Source: Rhizobium sp. R635 (GTDB lineage Bacteria; Pseudomonadota; Alphaproteobacteria; Rhizobiales; Rhizobiaceae). From it: a stretch of 64,000 nt of DNA. The notes under the pieces are model-generated. The model worked only from the letters and a program-made list of their open reading frames with translations, had not been told where the DNA came from and searched no databases. The stretch spans positions 310,001 through 374,000 of the forward strand of contig NZ_LOKX01000023.1 of NCBI RefSeq assembly GCF_002211285.1. The letters are read 5' to 3'. A program made the position numbers and the translations under genes. Below, one piece after another: positions 47,384-56,529 of the stretch; the first letter of the stretch is position 1; each line of letters begins with the position of its first letter.

Positions 47384-47839
47384 ATGAACCTTCCCAATAT
47401 CATCCGGCCGGAGCACACTTTCATCGGCGTGTCGGCGCCGACGAAATGGCGCGCGCTGCAAACCATAGCAGACAAGGCCGCCAAGGCTTTCTCCGTCGAC
47501 GGACAGATCATCCTGAAGGCGCTCGAAGCGCGAGAGAAGCTCGGCTCCACCGGTATCGGCAACGGCATCGCCATCCCGCATGCGGCAATCGAGGGCATGA
47601 CCAGCCCGCGCGGTCTTCTCATCCGCTTCACCCAGCCGCTGGATTTCGAGGCGATCGACGATATCCCGACCGACATCGCCTTCGTGCTGCTCTTCGGGGA
47701 GAACAACCGCGGCGAATATCTGAACGTGCTGTCCGCCATCGCGCGGCGGCTGCAATCGGACGGCGTGCTTGCCGCCATGCGCAAGGCAAGGACGGTCGAC
47801 GAATTCTATTCCGATTTCATCGCCGATTCACGGGTATGA
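47384..47839 (+). CDS. ptsN: nitrogen-regulatory EIIA protein (PtsN)
   Basis: A 151-residue EIIA-Ntr protein of the PTS-Ntr phosphorelay. The phospho-accepting His66 is in GIGNGIAIPHAAIEGM, with the family lead ALEAREKLGSTGIGNG before it. The C-terminal part has LNVLSAIARRLQSDGVLAAM. In enterobacteria and rhizobia, unphosphorylated EIIA-Ntr interacts with KdpD and modulates K+ uptake, as I recall it. Its position 70 bases after kdpE places the two in one likely transcript. Rhizobia usually have more than one ptsN. The start lacks a strong ribosome site. Confidence 0.9.
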   Translation: MNLPNIIRPEHTFIGVSAPTKWRALQTIADKAAKAFSVDGQIILKALEAREKLGSTGIGNGIAIPHAAIEGMTSPRGLLIRFTQPLDFEAIDDIPTDIAFVLLFGENNRGEYLNVLSAIARRLQSDGVLAAMRKARTVDEFYSDFIADSRV

Positions 47840-47843
47840 AAAA

Positions 47844-47865
47844 GGCGCGGCCCGAAGGCCGCGCC
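47844..47865 (-). terminator. intrinsic terminator of the porin gene
   Basis: GGCGCGGCC pairs with GGCCGCGCC around a 4-base loop (9-bp stem). On the minus strand the loop is TTCG, a stable tetraloop, and T5 follows directly. It lies just after the porin stop (47884) and 4 bases past the ptsN stop, so it may also serve as a weaker terminator in the other direction. Confidence 0.75.
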
Positions 47866-47883
47866 CACTCGTCTGCAACGATC

Positions 47884-48900
47884 TTAGAAATCGCGCTGGA
47901 AGCGCAGGAAGCCGAAGACTTCGTCGTCGCCTTCGTCCTCATCGTGATACTGCACGCTGAGCTTGGTCCTGAGGTCATCGACGATGCGGTAGTCGATCGT
48001 CACACCCGTCGTATAGGCGCTGCCACCGGTGAAGCCGTTACCGTCAGCCTCGAGCGCGATGTTTTCGAAGTACTGGAAGCCGGGGGTGACCGACCACTTT
48101 TCGTTGATCTTCAGGGCGTATTCCGCTGCGATCGTCCATTCGGACTCTTCGTAGTAGTAGTTGGCGCCGCTTGCCCATACGCCGGCGATGCCGAGCGTGC
48201 CCGGACCGATGTCGGCATAGACGATACCGCGGACGGCGACTTCGCTGGTGTCGGTGTCATAACCGGCAAGCAGGTAAGCGCTAATGGCGCCGGCCTTGTA
48301 GGAGACCTGGCCTGCGACACCGAAGTTATTCGGGCCTTCGCCCGGCTTGGTGGCGTAGTCGTCTTCCAGCTCGTCGATCGAGAGGCCGGCCGCGAAGGCA
48401 CCATTCTCGTACTGATAACGGATCGAGTTGTGGGTCGTCTCGTTGCTGGCGAGCGTATCGGTCTCGCCGCTCATGTCGTCGTCCCACCAGCTGTACAGCT
48501 TACCGACGCGGAACCCGGCGATGTCGATGTAGCCTTCGTCAAGCAGCGCTTCCTGGTCGGAGGCGCTGTCGGCATTGTAACGCAGCGTGATGACGCCGGT
48601 GAGCGTGCCGTACTCGGTGTCGTTCTTGGCCTGGAAGGTGACCTGACCGCGAGTCCAGAAGTTTACGTCGGAATCGCCAGCGATATTGTCACCGAAGCGC
48701 ACTTCGGTGCGGATGTAACCGCCGATCGAAAGGCATGTTTCCGTTCCCGGAATATAAAAATAGCCGGTCCCGTAGGCGTCGCAAACGCGAACATATTCCA
48801 CGGGCTCGGGTTCCGCCGCCACGATGGCGTCGGCAGCGCGGGCTCCGGATGCCGCGGCAAGGGCGGCAACGGAAGCAAAAAGGATAGTCTTGATATTCAT
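47884..48900 (-). CDS. outer-membrane porin (RopA/porin_2 type)
   Basis: A 338-residue alphaproteobacterial porin. The signal peptide is MNIKTILFASVAALAAASGA, cleaved near ARA-AD. The mature start (EYVRVCDAYGTGYFYIPGTE, then TCLSIGGYIRTEV) is the signature of the porin_2 family, including RopA and Omp2b. Acidic loops and many alternating aromatic strands follow, and the protein ends in Phe (LRFQRDF), as expected for assembly into the outer membrane. An intrinsic terminator follows. It converges with ptsN and diverges from the sulfate transporter operon. Confidence 0.93.
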   Translation of the reverse strand: MNIKTILFASVAALAAASGARAADAIVAAEPEPVEYVRVCDAYGTGYFYIPGTETCLSIGGYIRTEVRFGDNIAGDSDVNFWTRGQVTFQAKNDTEYGTLTGVITLRYNADSASDQEALLDEGYIDIAGFRVGKLYSWWDDDMSGETDTLASNETTHNSIRYQYENGAFAAGLSIDELEDDYATKPGEGPNNFGVAGQVSYKAGAISAYLLAGYDTDTSEVAVRGIVYADIGPGTLGIAGVWASGANYYYEESEWTIAAEYALKINEKWSVTPGFQYFENIALEADGNGFTGGSAYTTGVTIDYRIVDDLRTKLSVQYHDEDEGDDEVFGFLRFQRDF

Positions 48901-49262
48901 TTTTCAATGGCCTTTGACAGGTTTGGAATGCGAGGCGCATTTCAAGGATGCCCCCGCGTAGCGACCGGCTAATGACGGCCGCACCGGCGCCATATAGGAA
49001 TGCGCAAGTGACATCGCGGCAAAATCCGGGCAAAAATCAGCGCCACCATGTCCTTTTCGTGGAGGAACTGTGGCCGAAAAAACACGGGGCTGGCGCGGAC
49101 GGGCGAGAGGCAACAATTGGCCGCGGCCAACTCCGGCAAGCTCATTCCGAAATAGCCTTCTAAATGGAATGACATTCTAACCACCCGGCCGGAACCGGAA
49201 GAACCTTCGTTTCATTATACGACTGACTTGATAGAGTTAAGACAGAAAACAGGAGGGTTCCC
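48901..49262. other. 362-base intergenic region between porin and sbp
   Basis: This divergent promoter region has no supportable gene. It contains GAATGACATTC, a short perfect dyad with one central base, at 49167-49177. An AT-rich stretch (49205-49245) precedes the sbp ribosome site. The dyad could be an operator for the sulfate genes. No terminator or RNA gene is visible. Confidence 0.5.
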
Positions 49263-50288
49263 ATGCAGACACAAAGGCTCACCCGGTTCCTCGCGGCCGC
49301 GGTCATAGCAGGCAGCTTCGCGATCGGGAGCATTGCTCCTGCGTTCGCGGATCAGACGCTGCTCAACGTTTCCTATGATCCGACCCGCGAATTGTACAAG
49401 GATTTCAATGCTGCTTTTGCTGCCAAGTGGCAGAAGGACAATGGCGAAGCCGTCACGATCCAGGCCTCGCATGGCGGTTCCGGCGCCCAGGCGCGCTCCG
49501 TCATCGACGGCCTCGACGCTGATGTCGTCACACTTGCACTCGAAGGCGACATCGACGCCATCGCCAAGGCGACCGGCAAGATCCCGGCCGACTGGAAGAG
49601 CAAGCTCCCGAACAATTCGACGCCCTACACCTCGACGATCGTCTTCCTGGTCCGCAAGGGCAACCCGAAGGGCATCAAGGATTGGGGCGACCTGATCAAG
49701 GACGACGTGCAGGTCATCACCCCGAACCCGAAGACATCGGGCGGCGCCCGCTGGAACTTCCTGGCCGCCTGGGCATGGGCCAAGCAGGCGAATGGCGGTG
49801 ACGACGCAAAGGCGCAGGACTATGTCGCCAAGCTGCTCCAGCACGTTCCCGTTCTCGACACCGGCGCGCGCGGCGCCACGACCACCTTCGTCCAGCGCGG
49901 CCTCGGCGACGTGCTGCTCGCCTGGGAAAACGAAGCCTATCTTTCGCTAGAGGAACTCGGTCCCGACCAGTTCGAGATCGTGACGCCGAGCTTCTCCATC
50001 CGTGCCGACCCGCCGGTCGCCGTGGTCGACGGCAACGTCGACAAGAAGGGCACGCGCAAGGTCGCCGAAGCCTATCTCAACTATCTCTATTCGGACGAAG
50101 GCCAGAAGATCGCCGCCAAGCACTATTACCGGCCGATCAAGCCGGAAGCTGCCGATCCGGCCGATATCGCCCGCTTTCCGAAGCTGACGCTCGCCACCAT
50201 CGACGACTTCGGCGGCTGGAAGGAAGCCCAGCCGAAATTCTTCGGCGACGGCGGAGTATTTGACCAAATCTACAAGCCGGCACAATAA
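49263..50288 (+). CDS. sbp: sulfate ABC transporter substrate-binding protein
   Basis: A 341-residue periplasmic sulfate-binding protein. The signal peptide is MQTQRLTRFLAAAVIAGSFA with cleavage after PAFA. Family motifs are TLLNVSYDPTRELYKDFNAA, ASHGGSGAQARSVIDGLDAD, TPNPKTSGGARWNFLAAWAW and VWGNEAYL-like LAWENEAYLSLEELG. It delivers sulfate (or thiosulfate) to CysT/CysW. AGGAGGG precedes the ATG. It is followed in 8 bases by cysT. Sulfate versus thiosulfate specificity cannot be decided from this. Confidence 0.95.
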   Translation: MQTQRLTRFLAAAVIAGSFAIGSIAPAFADQTLLNVSYDPTRELYKDFNAAFAAKWQKDNGEAVTIQASHGGSGAQARSVIDGLDADVVTLALEGDIDAIAKATGKIPADWKSKLPNNSTPYTSTIVFLVRKGNPKGIKDWGDLIKDDVQVITPNPKTSGGARWNFLAAWAWAKQANGGDDAKAQDYVAKLLQHVPVLDTGARGATTTFVQRGLGDVLLAWENEAYLSLEELGPDQFEIVTPSFSIRADPPVAVVDGNVDKKGTRKVAEAYLNYLYSDEGQKIAAKHYYRPIKPEAADPADIARFPKLTLATIDDFGGWKEAQPKFFGDGGVFDQIYKPAQ

Positions 50289-50296
50289 TAGACTTC

Positions 50297-51154
50297 ATGA
50301 AAGCACATAGCCCCATGCGGTGGCGGTTCAAGCGGCCGAGCGTCATTCCGGGTTTCGGAATGGCGCTCGGCCTTACCTTGACCTGGCTCACCCTTCTGAT
50401 CCTCATCCCGCTCTCGGGCCTTGCCGTCCGGTCGAGCGCGCTCGGCTGGGAGAAATTCTGGTCGATCGCGGTCGATCCGCGCACGTTGAACGCGCTGCGC
50501 ATCAGCTTCGGCAGCGCCTTCATCGCCGCGATCGTCAATGTCGTCTTCGGCATCATCCTCGCCTGGGTGCTGGTGCGTTACCGTTTCCCCGGCAAGCGCG
50601 TCATCGATGCCATGGTCGACCTGCCCTTCGCGCTGCCGACCGCCGTCGCCGGCATCGCGCTGACGACGCTCTACGCGCCGAACGGCTGGATCGGCCAGTT
50701 CCTGACGCCGCTCGGCATCAAGATCGCCTTCACGCCGGCCGGCATCGTCGTGGCGCTGATCTTCGTCGGCCTGCCCTTCGTGGTGCGCACCGTGCAGCCC
50801 GTGATGGAGGAAATCGACAAGGAAGTGGAAGAGGCCGCGGCAACGCTCGGCGCCAACCGCTTCCAGACGATTTTCCGCGTGCTGCTGCCGGGGCTGGCGC
50901 CGGCCGTGCTCACCGGCTTCGCGCTCGCCTTTGCCCGCGGCGTCGGCGAATACGGCTCGGTCATCTTCATTGCCGGCAACCTGCCGTTCAAATCGGAGAT
51001 CGCACCGCTGCTGATCGTCATCAAACTCGAAGAGTATAACTACGCGGCAGCGACGGGCATCGCGGCGATCATGCTGATCATCTCGTTTGCGATGCTGCTC
51101 GTCATCAATCTCATCCAGAGCTGGAGCAGGCGGAGGTACGGCTATGGCGCTTGA
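50297..51154 (+). CDS. cysT: sulfate ABC transporter permease CysT
   Basis: A 285-residue inner-membrane permease (also called CysU). Typical motifs are PSVIPGFGMALGLTLTWLTL, VDLPFALPTAVAGIALTTLY and EEAAATLGANRFQTIFRVLL, the latter being the EAA loop that contacts the ATPase. About six membrane helices are evident. It partners CysW. The gene ends after the start of cysW, overlapping by 11 bases. Confidence 0.95.
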   Translation: MKAHSPMRWRFKRPSVIPGFGMALGLTLTWLTLLILIPLSGLAVRSSALGWEKFWSIAVDPRTLNALRISFGSAFIAAIVNVVFGIILAWVLVRYRFPGKRVIDAMVDLPFALPTAVAGIALTTLYAPNGWIGQFLTPLGIKIAFTPAGIVVALIFVGLPFVVRTVQPVMEEIDKEVEEAAATLGANRFQTIFRVLLPGLAPAVLTGFALAFARGVGEYGSVIFIAGNLPFKSEIAPLLIVIKLEEYNYAAATGIAAIMLIISFAMLLVINLIQSWSRRRYGYGA

Positions 51155-52016
51155 TACGACCGCTCAACCAGTCAAGCTGCGTTCGGTGACCACCGAAAAC
51201 CGGATCGCGCGCTACAGCCTGATCATCCTCTCGCTCGTCTTCCTGCTGCTGATCCTGCTGCTGCCGCTGACCGCCGTTTTCGTCGAGGCCTTCCGCAAGG
51301 GCGCCGGCCCCTTCATCGAGGCGCTCGGCGATGTGGAAACCTTCTCGGCGATCCGTCTGACACTGATCGTCGCCGGCATCAGCGTGCCGCTCAATCTCGT
51401 CTTCGGGGTCGCCGCCGCCTGGGCGATCGCCAAATTCGAGTTCAAGGGCAAAGCGTTTCTGACGACGCTGATCGACCTGCCCTTCTCGGTTTCGCCTGTC
51501 ATATCGGGCCTGGTCTTCGTGCTTCTGTTCGGCGCCAATACATGGCTCGGTCACTGGCTCAGCGCCAACGACATCAAGATCCTGTTCGCCGTACCGGGGC
51601 TGGTGCTCGCAACCATGTTCGTCACCTTCCCCTTCGTCGCCCGCGAACTGATCCCGCTGATGCAGGAACAGGGAACGGCGGACGAGGAGGCAGCCCTTTC
51701 GCTCGGCGCCAGCGGCTGGCAGACCTTCTGGTACGTGACGCTGCCGAACATCAAATGGGGCCTGCTCTATGGCGTGCTGCTCTGCAACGCCCGCGCCATG
51801 GGCGAATTCGGCGCCGTGTCGGTCGTCTCCGGCCACATCCGCGGCCAGACGAATACCATGCCGCTGCAGGTCGAAATTCTCTACAACGAGTATAATTTCA
51901 CCGGCGCTTTTGCCGTCGCCACGCTTTTGGCCTTGCTCGCGCTGGTGACTCTTGTTTTGAAGACGCTGCTGGAAATGCGCTACAGCGCGGAAATCTCCGC
52001 CAGCCGGCGGCACTGA
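51144..52016 (+). CDS. cysW: sulfate ABC transporter permease CysW
   Basis: A 290-residue permease with the CysW features FVEAFRKGAGPFIEALGDVE, LIDLPFSVSPVISGLVFVLL and the EAA loop DEEAALSLGASGWQTFWYVT, followed by ARAMGEFGAVSVVSGHIRG. The ATG at 51144 has CGGAGG at good spacing; an upstream frame adds 19 residues from cysT. It forms the transport channel with CysT. The cysA gene follows 10 bases later. Confidence 0.95.
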   Translation: MALDTTAQPVKLRSVTTENRIARYSLIILSLVFLLLILLLPLTAVFVEAFRKGAGPFIEALGDVETFSAIRLTLIVAGISVPLNLVFGVAAAWAIAKFEFKGKAFLTTLIDLPFSVSPVISGLVFVLLFGANTWLGHWLSANDIKILFAVPGLVLATMFVTFPFVARELIPLMQEQGTADEEAALSLGASGWQTFWYVTLPNIKWGLLYGVLLCNARAMGEFGAVSVVSGHIRGQTNTMPLQVEILYNEYNFTGAFAVATLLALLALVTLVLKTLLEMRYSAEISASRRH

Positions 52017-52026
52017 AGGATTTGGA

Positions 52027-53067
52027 ATGGAAGTACGCGTTCAAAACATCCGCAAGGAATTCGATCGTTTTCCGGCGCTGCATGAGGTCTCGCTCAGCAT
52101 CCGCTCCGGCGAGCTGATCGCACTGCTCGGCCCTTCGGGCTCCGGCAAGACGACATTGCTGCGTCTGATCGCCGGCCTGGAAAGCCCGACGGAGGGACAG
52201 ATCTTCTTCGGCGACGAGGATGCCTCCAAGAAGACAGTGCAGCAGCGCAACATCGGTTTCGTCTTCCAGCATTATGCCCTCTTCCGTTATATGACGGTGC
52301 TCGACAACGTCTCCTTCGGCCTGAAGGTCAGAAAGGGCGCGCGGCGGCCTCCCAAGGCCGACATTCGCCGGCGGGCGCTGGAACTGCTCGAGCTCGTGCA
52401 GCTTTCCGGCCTGGAGAAGCGTTATCCCGCGCAGCTTTCCGGCGGCCAGCGCCAGCGCGTGGCGCTCGCCCGCGCCATGGCGGTCGAGCCGAATGTGCTG
52501 CTGCTCGACGAACCCTTCGGCGCGCTCGATGCCCAGGTGCGCAAGGACCTGCGCAAATGGCTGCGCGAGATCCACGACCGCACCGGTCATACAACCGTCT
52601 TCGTCACCCACGACCAGGATGAGGCGCTGGAGCTAGCCGACCGCGTCGTCGTCATGAGCCAGGGCGCGATCGAACAGGTCGGCACGCCTGACGAGGTCTA
52701 CGACAACCCGAATTCTCCCTTCGTCTTTGGCTTTATCGGCCAGTCCAATTGCCTGCAGGTCGAGATATCGGATGGCGACATCCGCTTCGACGGCCGCTCG
52801 CTCGGTCTGAATGCCGCCGGCGAGCCGGATGGCGCAGCTCAGCTCTATTTCCGCCCGCATGACGTCAGGCTTTGCGAATCAGCTGAGAACTGTATTGCCG
52901 GCCATCCGGTTTCCAGCCGCCGCGTGGCGGGCACCCGCCATATCGAACTCGATATCGGCAATGACCGCCCGCATATCGAAATCGAGCTGCCGCCGAGCGA
53001 GGCCGATCGGCTCGACCGCAACCGGGTGGCGTTCAAACCAACCCGCTGGAAGCTGTTTCGCGGCTGA
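52027..53067 (+). CDS. cysA: sulfate ABC transporter ATPase CysA
   Basis: A 346-residue ABC ATPase. Walker A is GPSGSGKTTLLRLIAGLESP, the signature is LSGGQRQRVALARAMA, Walker B is LLLDEPFGALDAQV and the switch His is in VTHDQDEALELAD. The C-terminal TOBE-like regulatory part (from about residue 235) is shorter in identity to other members. It powers CysTW. The operon sbp-cysT-cysW-cysA matches the enterobacterial arrangement without cysP. It is expected to be induced by sulfur limitation, though no CysB-type gene lies nearby. Confidence 0.95.
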   Translation: MEVRVQNIRKEFDRFPALHEVSLSIRSGELIALLGPSGSGKTTLLRLIAGLESPTEGQIFFGDEDASKKTVQQRNIGFVFQHYALFRYMTVLDNVSFGLKVRKGARRPPKADIRRRALELLELVQLSGLEKRYPAQLSGGQRQRVALARAMAVEPNVLLLDEPFGALDAQVRKDLRKWLREIHDRTGHTTVFVTHDQDEALELADRVVVMSQGAIEQVGTPDEVYDNPNSPFVFGFIGQSNCLQVEISDGDIRFDGRSLGLNAAGEPDGAAQLYFRPHDVRLCESAENCIAGHPVSSRRVAGTRHIELDIGNDRPHIEIELPPSEADRLDRNRVAFKPTRWKLFRG

Positions 53068-53092
53068 TCAGGAGTGGGAAACAGGGGATTGT

Positions 53093-53112
53093 CGCCGGAA
53101 TCGTATTCGGCG
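53093..53112 (+). terminator. possible stem-loop after cysA
   Basis: CGCCGGAAT and ATTCGGCG form a stem with one bulged base and a 3-base loop. A short T-run (CTTTTTG) follows 20 bases later. It could end the sulfate operon, but it is imperfect. Confidence 0.35.
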
Positions 53113-53228
53113 AGAGTCCTTCAGGCTTTTTGTGATCACAAGTTGTTTGTATTTGTATCATATGACGAGTAAAAGATTTTCACGTTAATCATAAAGGGCT
53201 GGACTAATCCGATAGGAGGCACCTGGCG

Positions 53229-54107
53229 TTGAGGGCGGAGATTTCCTTTGGAAAATCCCTGATCGGGATTTTGTTCGTAGGACTGGCAGCCGCAAGCTGC
53301 ACCACAACACAGAAGCCGGCGGCAACGGCGGCGAAGACCAAGACGACGCAGGTTCAACCCGCGAAAGTCACGTTCAATTATACGGCCAAGGATCGCGACT
53401 GCCTGAAGCGCGCGATGTATTTCGAATCGCAGCATTCCGACGAGGACGGCTACATGGCCGTCGGAACCGTCGTCATGAACCGGCTGACCTCAGGCGCCTA
53501 TCCTCCGTCGATCTGCGGCGTCGTCGCCCAGGAACGGCAGTTTGCGCCCGGCGTGATGACGCGCGAAGTCAAGCCGCAAGCCGAAACACAGCTGACCACG
53601 GCGGCCGATGCGATCCTCTTGAAAGGCGCACGCCATCCTGCCGTGAAGGATGCGATGTTCTTCCACACCGAAGGACTGAAATTCCCTTACAACAACATGC
53701 ATTATGTCACGGTCGCCGGCGGCAACGCCTTTTACGAGAAGCGCGATCCCAACGGCATGCTTCAAACCCCGCCTCCGCTGCCCTCCTATGAGGTGGCGAT
53801 GAATTATGTGCCGGGCGAAACCATGCTGCCCCCGCAATTCGAGGCACTGATCCCCTCGGCGGTTCCCGTTCCCCTCCCGGCGCCTGATGTCATGGCGACG
53901 GCGAGCACGGTGTCCACGGTGAATACGATGCCCACGGCGCATGTTGCGCCCGTCGCCAATCCCATGCCGATGCCGATCACGGCGCCAGTGACCGCGCCGG
54001 AAACCTCGATCGAGCCCGAACCCGGCATGCCGATCGCGATCCCCACGCCACGCCCCGCCTATGACAGCGTGATGCTGCGCGGGGCTATCCCGGGGAACGG
54101 CGGCTAA
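53229..54107 (+). CDS. cell wall hydrolase, SleB family lipoprotein
   Basis: A 292-residue SleB-type (Hydrolase_2) cell-wall hydrolase. The N terminus has a lipoprotein-like signal (SLIGILFVGLAAASC, lipobox AASC). The catalytic region is about residues 55-180: RDCLKRAMYFESQHSDEDGY, with the conserved Glu, then VMNRLTSGAYPPSICGVVAQ and HTEGLKFPYNNMHYVTVAGG. The C-terminal third is a low-complexity Pro/Met/Ala/Thr linker, probably unstructured. The start is TTG, preceded by GGAGG at 9 bases. It probably cleaves peptidoglycan glycan strands. Confidence 0.85.
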   Translation: MRAEISFGKSLIGILFVGLAAASCTTTQKPAATAAKTKTTQVQPAKVTFNYTAKDRDCLKRAMYFESQHSDEDGYMAVGTVVMNRLTSGAYPPSICGVVAQERQFAPGVMTREVKPQAETQLTTAADAILLKGARHPAVKDAMFFHTEGLKFPYNNMHYVTVAGGNAFYEKRDPNGMLQTPPPLPSYEVAMNYVPGETMLPPQFEALIPSAVPVPLPAPDVMATASTVSTVNTMPTAHVAPVANPMPMPITAPVTAPETSIEPEPGMPIAIPTPRPAYDSVMLRGAIPGNGG

Positions 54108-54139
54108 CGCCGTTTCAGTTTGAGTGAAAGGAGCGCGAT

Positions 54140-55372
54140 TTAAGCGCGCTCTTCCCAGACCCTTGCGAGTTCCACGATCGTCTGAACTGCCTTTTCCATA
54201 TCCTGGCGGCTGACCCATTCCAGCGGCGAGTGGAAAGCGTGGCCGCCGGCGAAGATGTTCGGGCACGGCAGGCCCATGAAGGAGAGGCGCGAGCCATCAG
54301 TGCCGCCGCGAATGCTGCCGCGCACCGGCGTCATGCCGGCCCGCCGCACGGCTTCGATGGCGTTGTCGACGATCTCCGGGTGACGGTCGAGCACCACCTT
54401 CATGTTGCGATACTGCTCCTTCACCTGGAACTGATAGGTCGAGCCGGGATAGGCTGACATCACTTCCTTGACGATCGCTTCGAGCATGGCTTCCTTTTCA
54501 GTGAGCCCCTTTTCCGTGAAATCACGGATGATCAGGCTCAAGGACGCTTTCTCCATCGAGCCGGCCACGCCGACCGGATGGATGAAGCCCTGTTTGCCTT
54601 CCGTGGTCTCGGGCGCGATATCCCTCGGCAAGCGGTCGATGATGGCGCCTGCGATCTTGATGGCGTTTTCCATGCGGTCCTTGGCAAAGCCCGGATGAAT
54701 CGCCACGCCGGATATGCTGATTTCGACGCCGTCCGCCGAGAAGGTCTCGTCCTCGATATGGCCTGCCGTTTCGCCGTCCATCGTATAGGCGAAGTCGGCG
54801 CCGAGCTTCTTCAGATCGACCTTGTTGACGCCGCGCCCGACTTCCTCGTCAGGCGTGAACAGGATCTTGACCGTCCCGTGCCGGATGGAGGGATTGCCGA
54901 CGAGGATCGCGGCCGCCGTCATGATTTCCGCCAGTCCGGCCTTGTCGTCGGCGCCGAGCAATGTCGTTCCGTCGGTGGTGACGATATCGTTGCCGATCTG
55001 GTTTTTCAGCTCGGGATGTTCGGAAACACGAATTACCCGGCTGGTGTCGCCGACAAGCTGGATATCCCCACCCGCATAATTGCTGACGATCTGCGGCTTG
55101 ACATCGGTGCCGCTGAAATCCGGCGCCGTATCCATATGCGAGCAGAAACAGATGACCGGAACCGGCTTATCGCTATTGGCCGGGATGGTCGCATAGACAT
55201 AGCCATGCTCATCGAGATGCGCGTCGGAAAGGCCGATCTTCAGCAACTCCTCGACCAGCACCCGGCCGAGATCCTTCTGCTTTTCGGTCGTCGGCTGCGC
55301 CGACGAGGATGGATCGGATTGCGTGTCGATCACGACATAGCGGAGAAAGCGGTCGAGAACAGTGTCGGTCAT
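54140..55372 (-). CDS. pepT: peptidase T (tripeptide aminopeptidase)
   Basis: A 410-residue M20-family peptidase, close to the 408-residue E. coli PepT. It releases the N-terminal residue from tripeptides in the cytosol. Metal-site motifs are visible: FCSHMDTAPDFSGTDV, TLLGADDKAGLAEIMTAAAI, FTPDEEVGRG and the late IRGGTDGSRLSFMGLPCPN with FAGGHAFHSPLEWVS. The ATG at 55372 gives the canonical start (MTDTVLDRFLRYVVIDTQS), excluding 19 unsupported residues. It converges with the hydrolase gene. Confidence 0.94.
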   Translation of the reverse strand: MTDTVLDRFLRYVVIDTQSDPSSSAQPTTEKQKDLGRVLVEELLKIGLSDAHLDEHGYVYATIPANSDKPVPVICFCSHMDTAPDFSGTDVKPQIVSNYAGGDIQLVGDTSRVIRVSEHPELKNQIGNDIVTTDGTTLLGADDKAGLAEIMTAAAILVGNPSIRHGTVKILFTPDEEVGRGVNKVDLKKLGADFAYTMDGETAGHIEDETFSADGVEISISGVAIHPGFAKDRMENAIKIAGAIIDRLPRDIAPETTEGKQGFIHPVGVAGSMEKASLSLIIRDFTEKGLTEKEAMLEAIVKEVMSAYPGSTYQFQVKEQYRNMKVVLDRHPEIVDNAIEAVRRAGMTPVRGSIRGGTDGSRLSFMGLPCPNIFAGGHAFHSPLEWVSRQDMEKAVQTIVELARVWEERA

Positions 55373-55466
55373 GTCAATCCAATCCAGCAAGGTCATCTGA
55401 CGATATAGCCCTCGCGGGCGATACGGCAAAAGACTTTTCCGCGCGCCAAGCGTGAGGTTTCACCGC

Positions 55467-56525
55467 TCAGTCGACGCGTTTTCCCTCGGCATCGAACACA
55501 TGCAGATATTGCGGCGGGAAAGCCACATTGACCTTCGGACCGGCCTTCAGCGCCTCGCGGTTCAGCGTGAAGATCTTGAAAGGCAGGCCATGCAGGGCAA
55601 GGTGCAGGATGATGCCGAAGCCCGTGGGTTCGATGAGTTCCACATCCGTGGCAAGACCCGCCCCGTCATTCGTCATCAGCACATGCTCGGGCCGGATGCC
55701 GAGCGTCACCTTCGCCCCGTCGGAAAGAGCAAGCGGCCTTGCCAGCGGCCCGATCGTTCCTTCCTTCAGCCGCACTCCGCCGGCGTCATAAGTCGCGTCG
55801 AGGAAATTCATGCCCGGCGAGCCGATGAAGCCGGCGACGAAGAGATTGGCGGGGCGATCGTAGAGTTCCAGCGGACTGCCGACCTGCTGCACCACGCCGC
55901 CATGCATGGCGACGATCCGGTCGGCCAGCGTCATCGCCTCGATCTGGTCATGGGTCACGTAGATCGAGGTCGCCTTCAGGTCGCCGTGCAGCTTCTTGAT
56001 CTCGGCGCGCATCTGTTCGCGCAAGCGCGCGTCGAGGTTGGACAACGGCTCGTCGAAGAGGAAGGCCTTCGGCTGGCGCACGATGGCGCGGCCCATGGCG
56101 ACACGCTGGCGCTGGCCGCCGGAAAGTGCCTTCGGCCGCCGTTCGAGCAACGGATCGAGGCCGAGTTTGGCGGCGGCCGCCGCCACCGCGCCGGCGATCT
56201 TCTCCTTCGCCGTCTTCCGGAGCTTCAGGCTGTAGCTCATATTGCCGGCGACGTTCATATGCGGATAGAGCGCATAGGACTGGAACACCATGGCAATGTC
56301 GCGATCCCTAGGGTGCAGCTCGTTCACTCTGGCGCCCGCAATGCGGATCTCGCCGCCGGTGACGTCCTCCAATCCGGCGATCATGCGCAGGAGCGTGGAC
56401 TTGCCGCAGCCGGAGGGGCCGACGAGCACGACGAATTCGCCGTCCCGGATCTTCAAATCGACGTCGTGCAGCACCTGCACGTGGCCATAGGCTTTGCGGA
56501 TATTCTGGATATCGATCGATGCCAT
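55467..56525 (-). CDS. carbohydrate ABC transporter ATPase (UgpC/MalK type)
   Basis: A 352-residue CUT1-type ABC ATPase. Walker A is GPSGCGKSTLLRMIAGLEDV, the signature is LSGGQRQRVAMGRAIV, Walker B is FLFDEPLSNLDARL and the switch His lies in YVTHDQIEAMTLAD. The C-terminal region (about 235-352) has a MalK-like TOBE fold (VTLGIRPEHVLMTNDGAGLA). It is the last gene of a run with two permeases, 4 bases behind the second one. The transported sugar or polyol is unknown. Confidence 0.94.
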   Translation of the reverse strand: MASIDIQNIRKAYGHVQVLHDVDLKIRDGEFVVLVGPSGCGKSTLLRMIAGLEDVTGGEIRIAGARVNELHPRDRDIAMVFQSYALYPHMNVAGNMSYSLKLRKTAKEKIAGAVAAAAAKLGLDPLLERRPKALSGGQRQRVAMGRAIVRQPKAFLFDEPLSNLDARLREQMRAEIKKLHGDLKATSIYVTHDQIEAMTLADRIVAMHGGVVQQVGSPLELYDRPANLFVAGFIGSPGMNFLDATYDAGGVRLKEGTIGPLARPLALSDGAKVTLGIRPEHVLMTNDGAGLATDVELIEPTGFGIILHLALHGLPFKIFTLNREALKAGPKVNVAFPPQYLHVFDAEGKRVD

Positions 56526-56529
56526 GTGT

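Noticed and set aside
54131..54151. Hairpin GAGCGCG/CGCGCTC at the end of pepT
   Set aside because: It includes the pepT stop codon and lacks a T-run, so a terminator is not supported.
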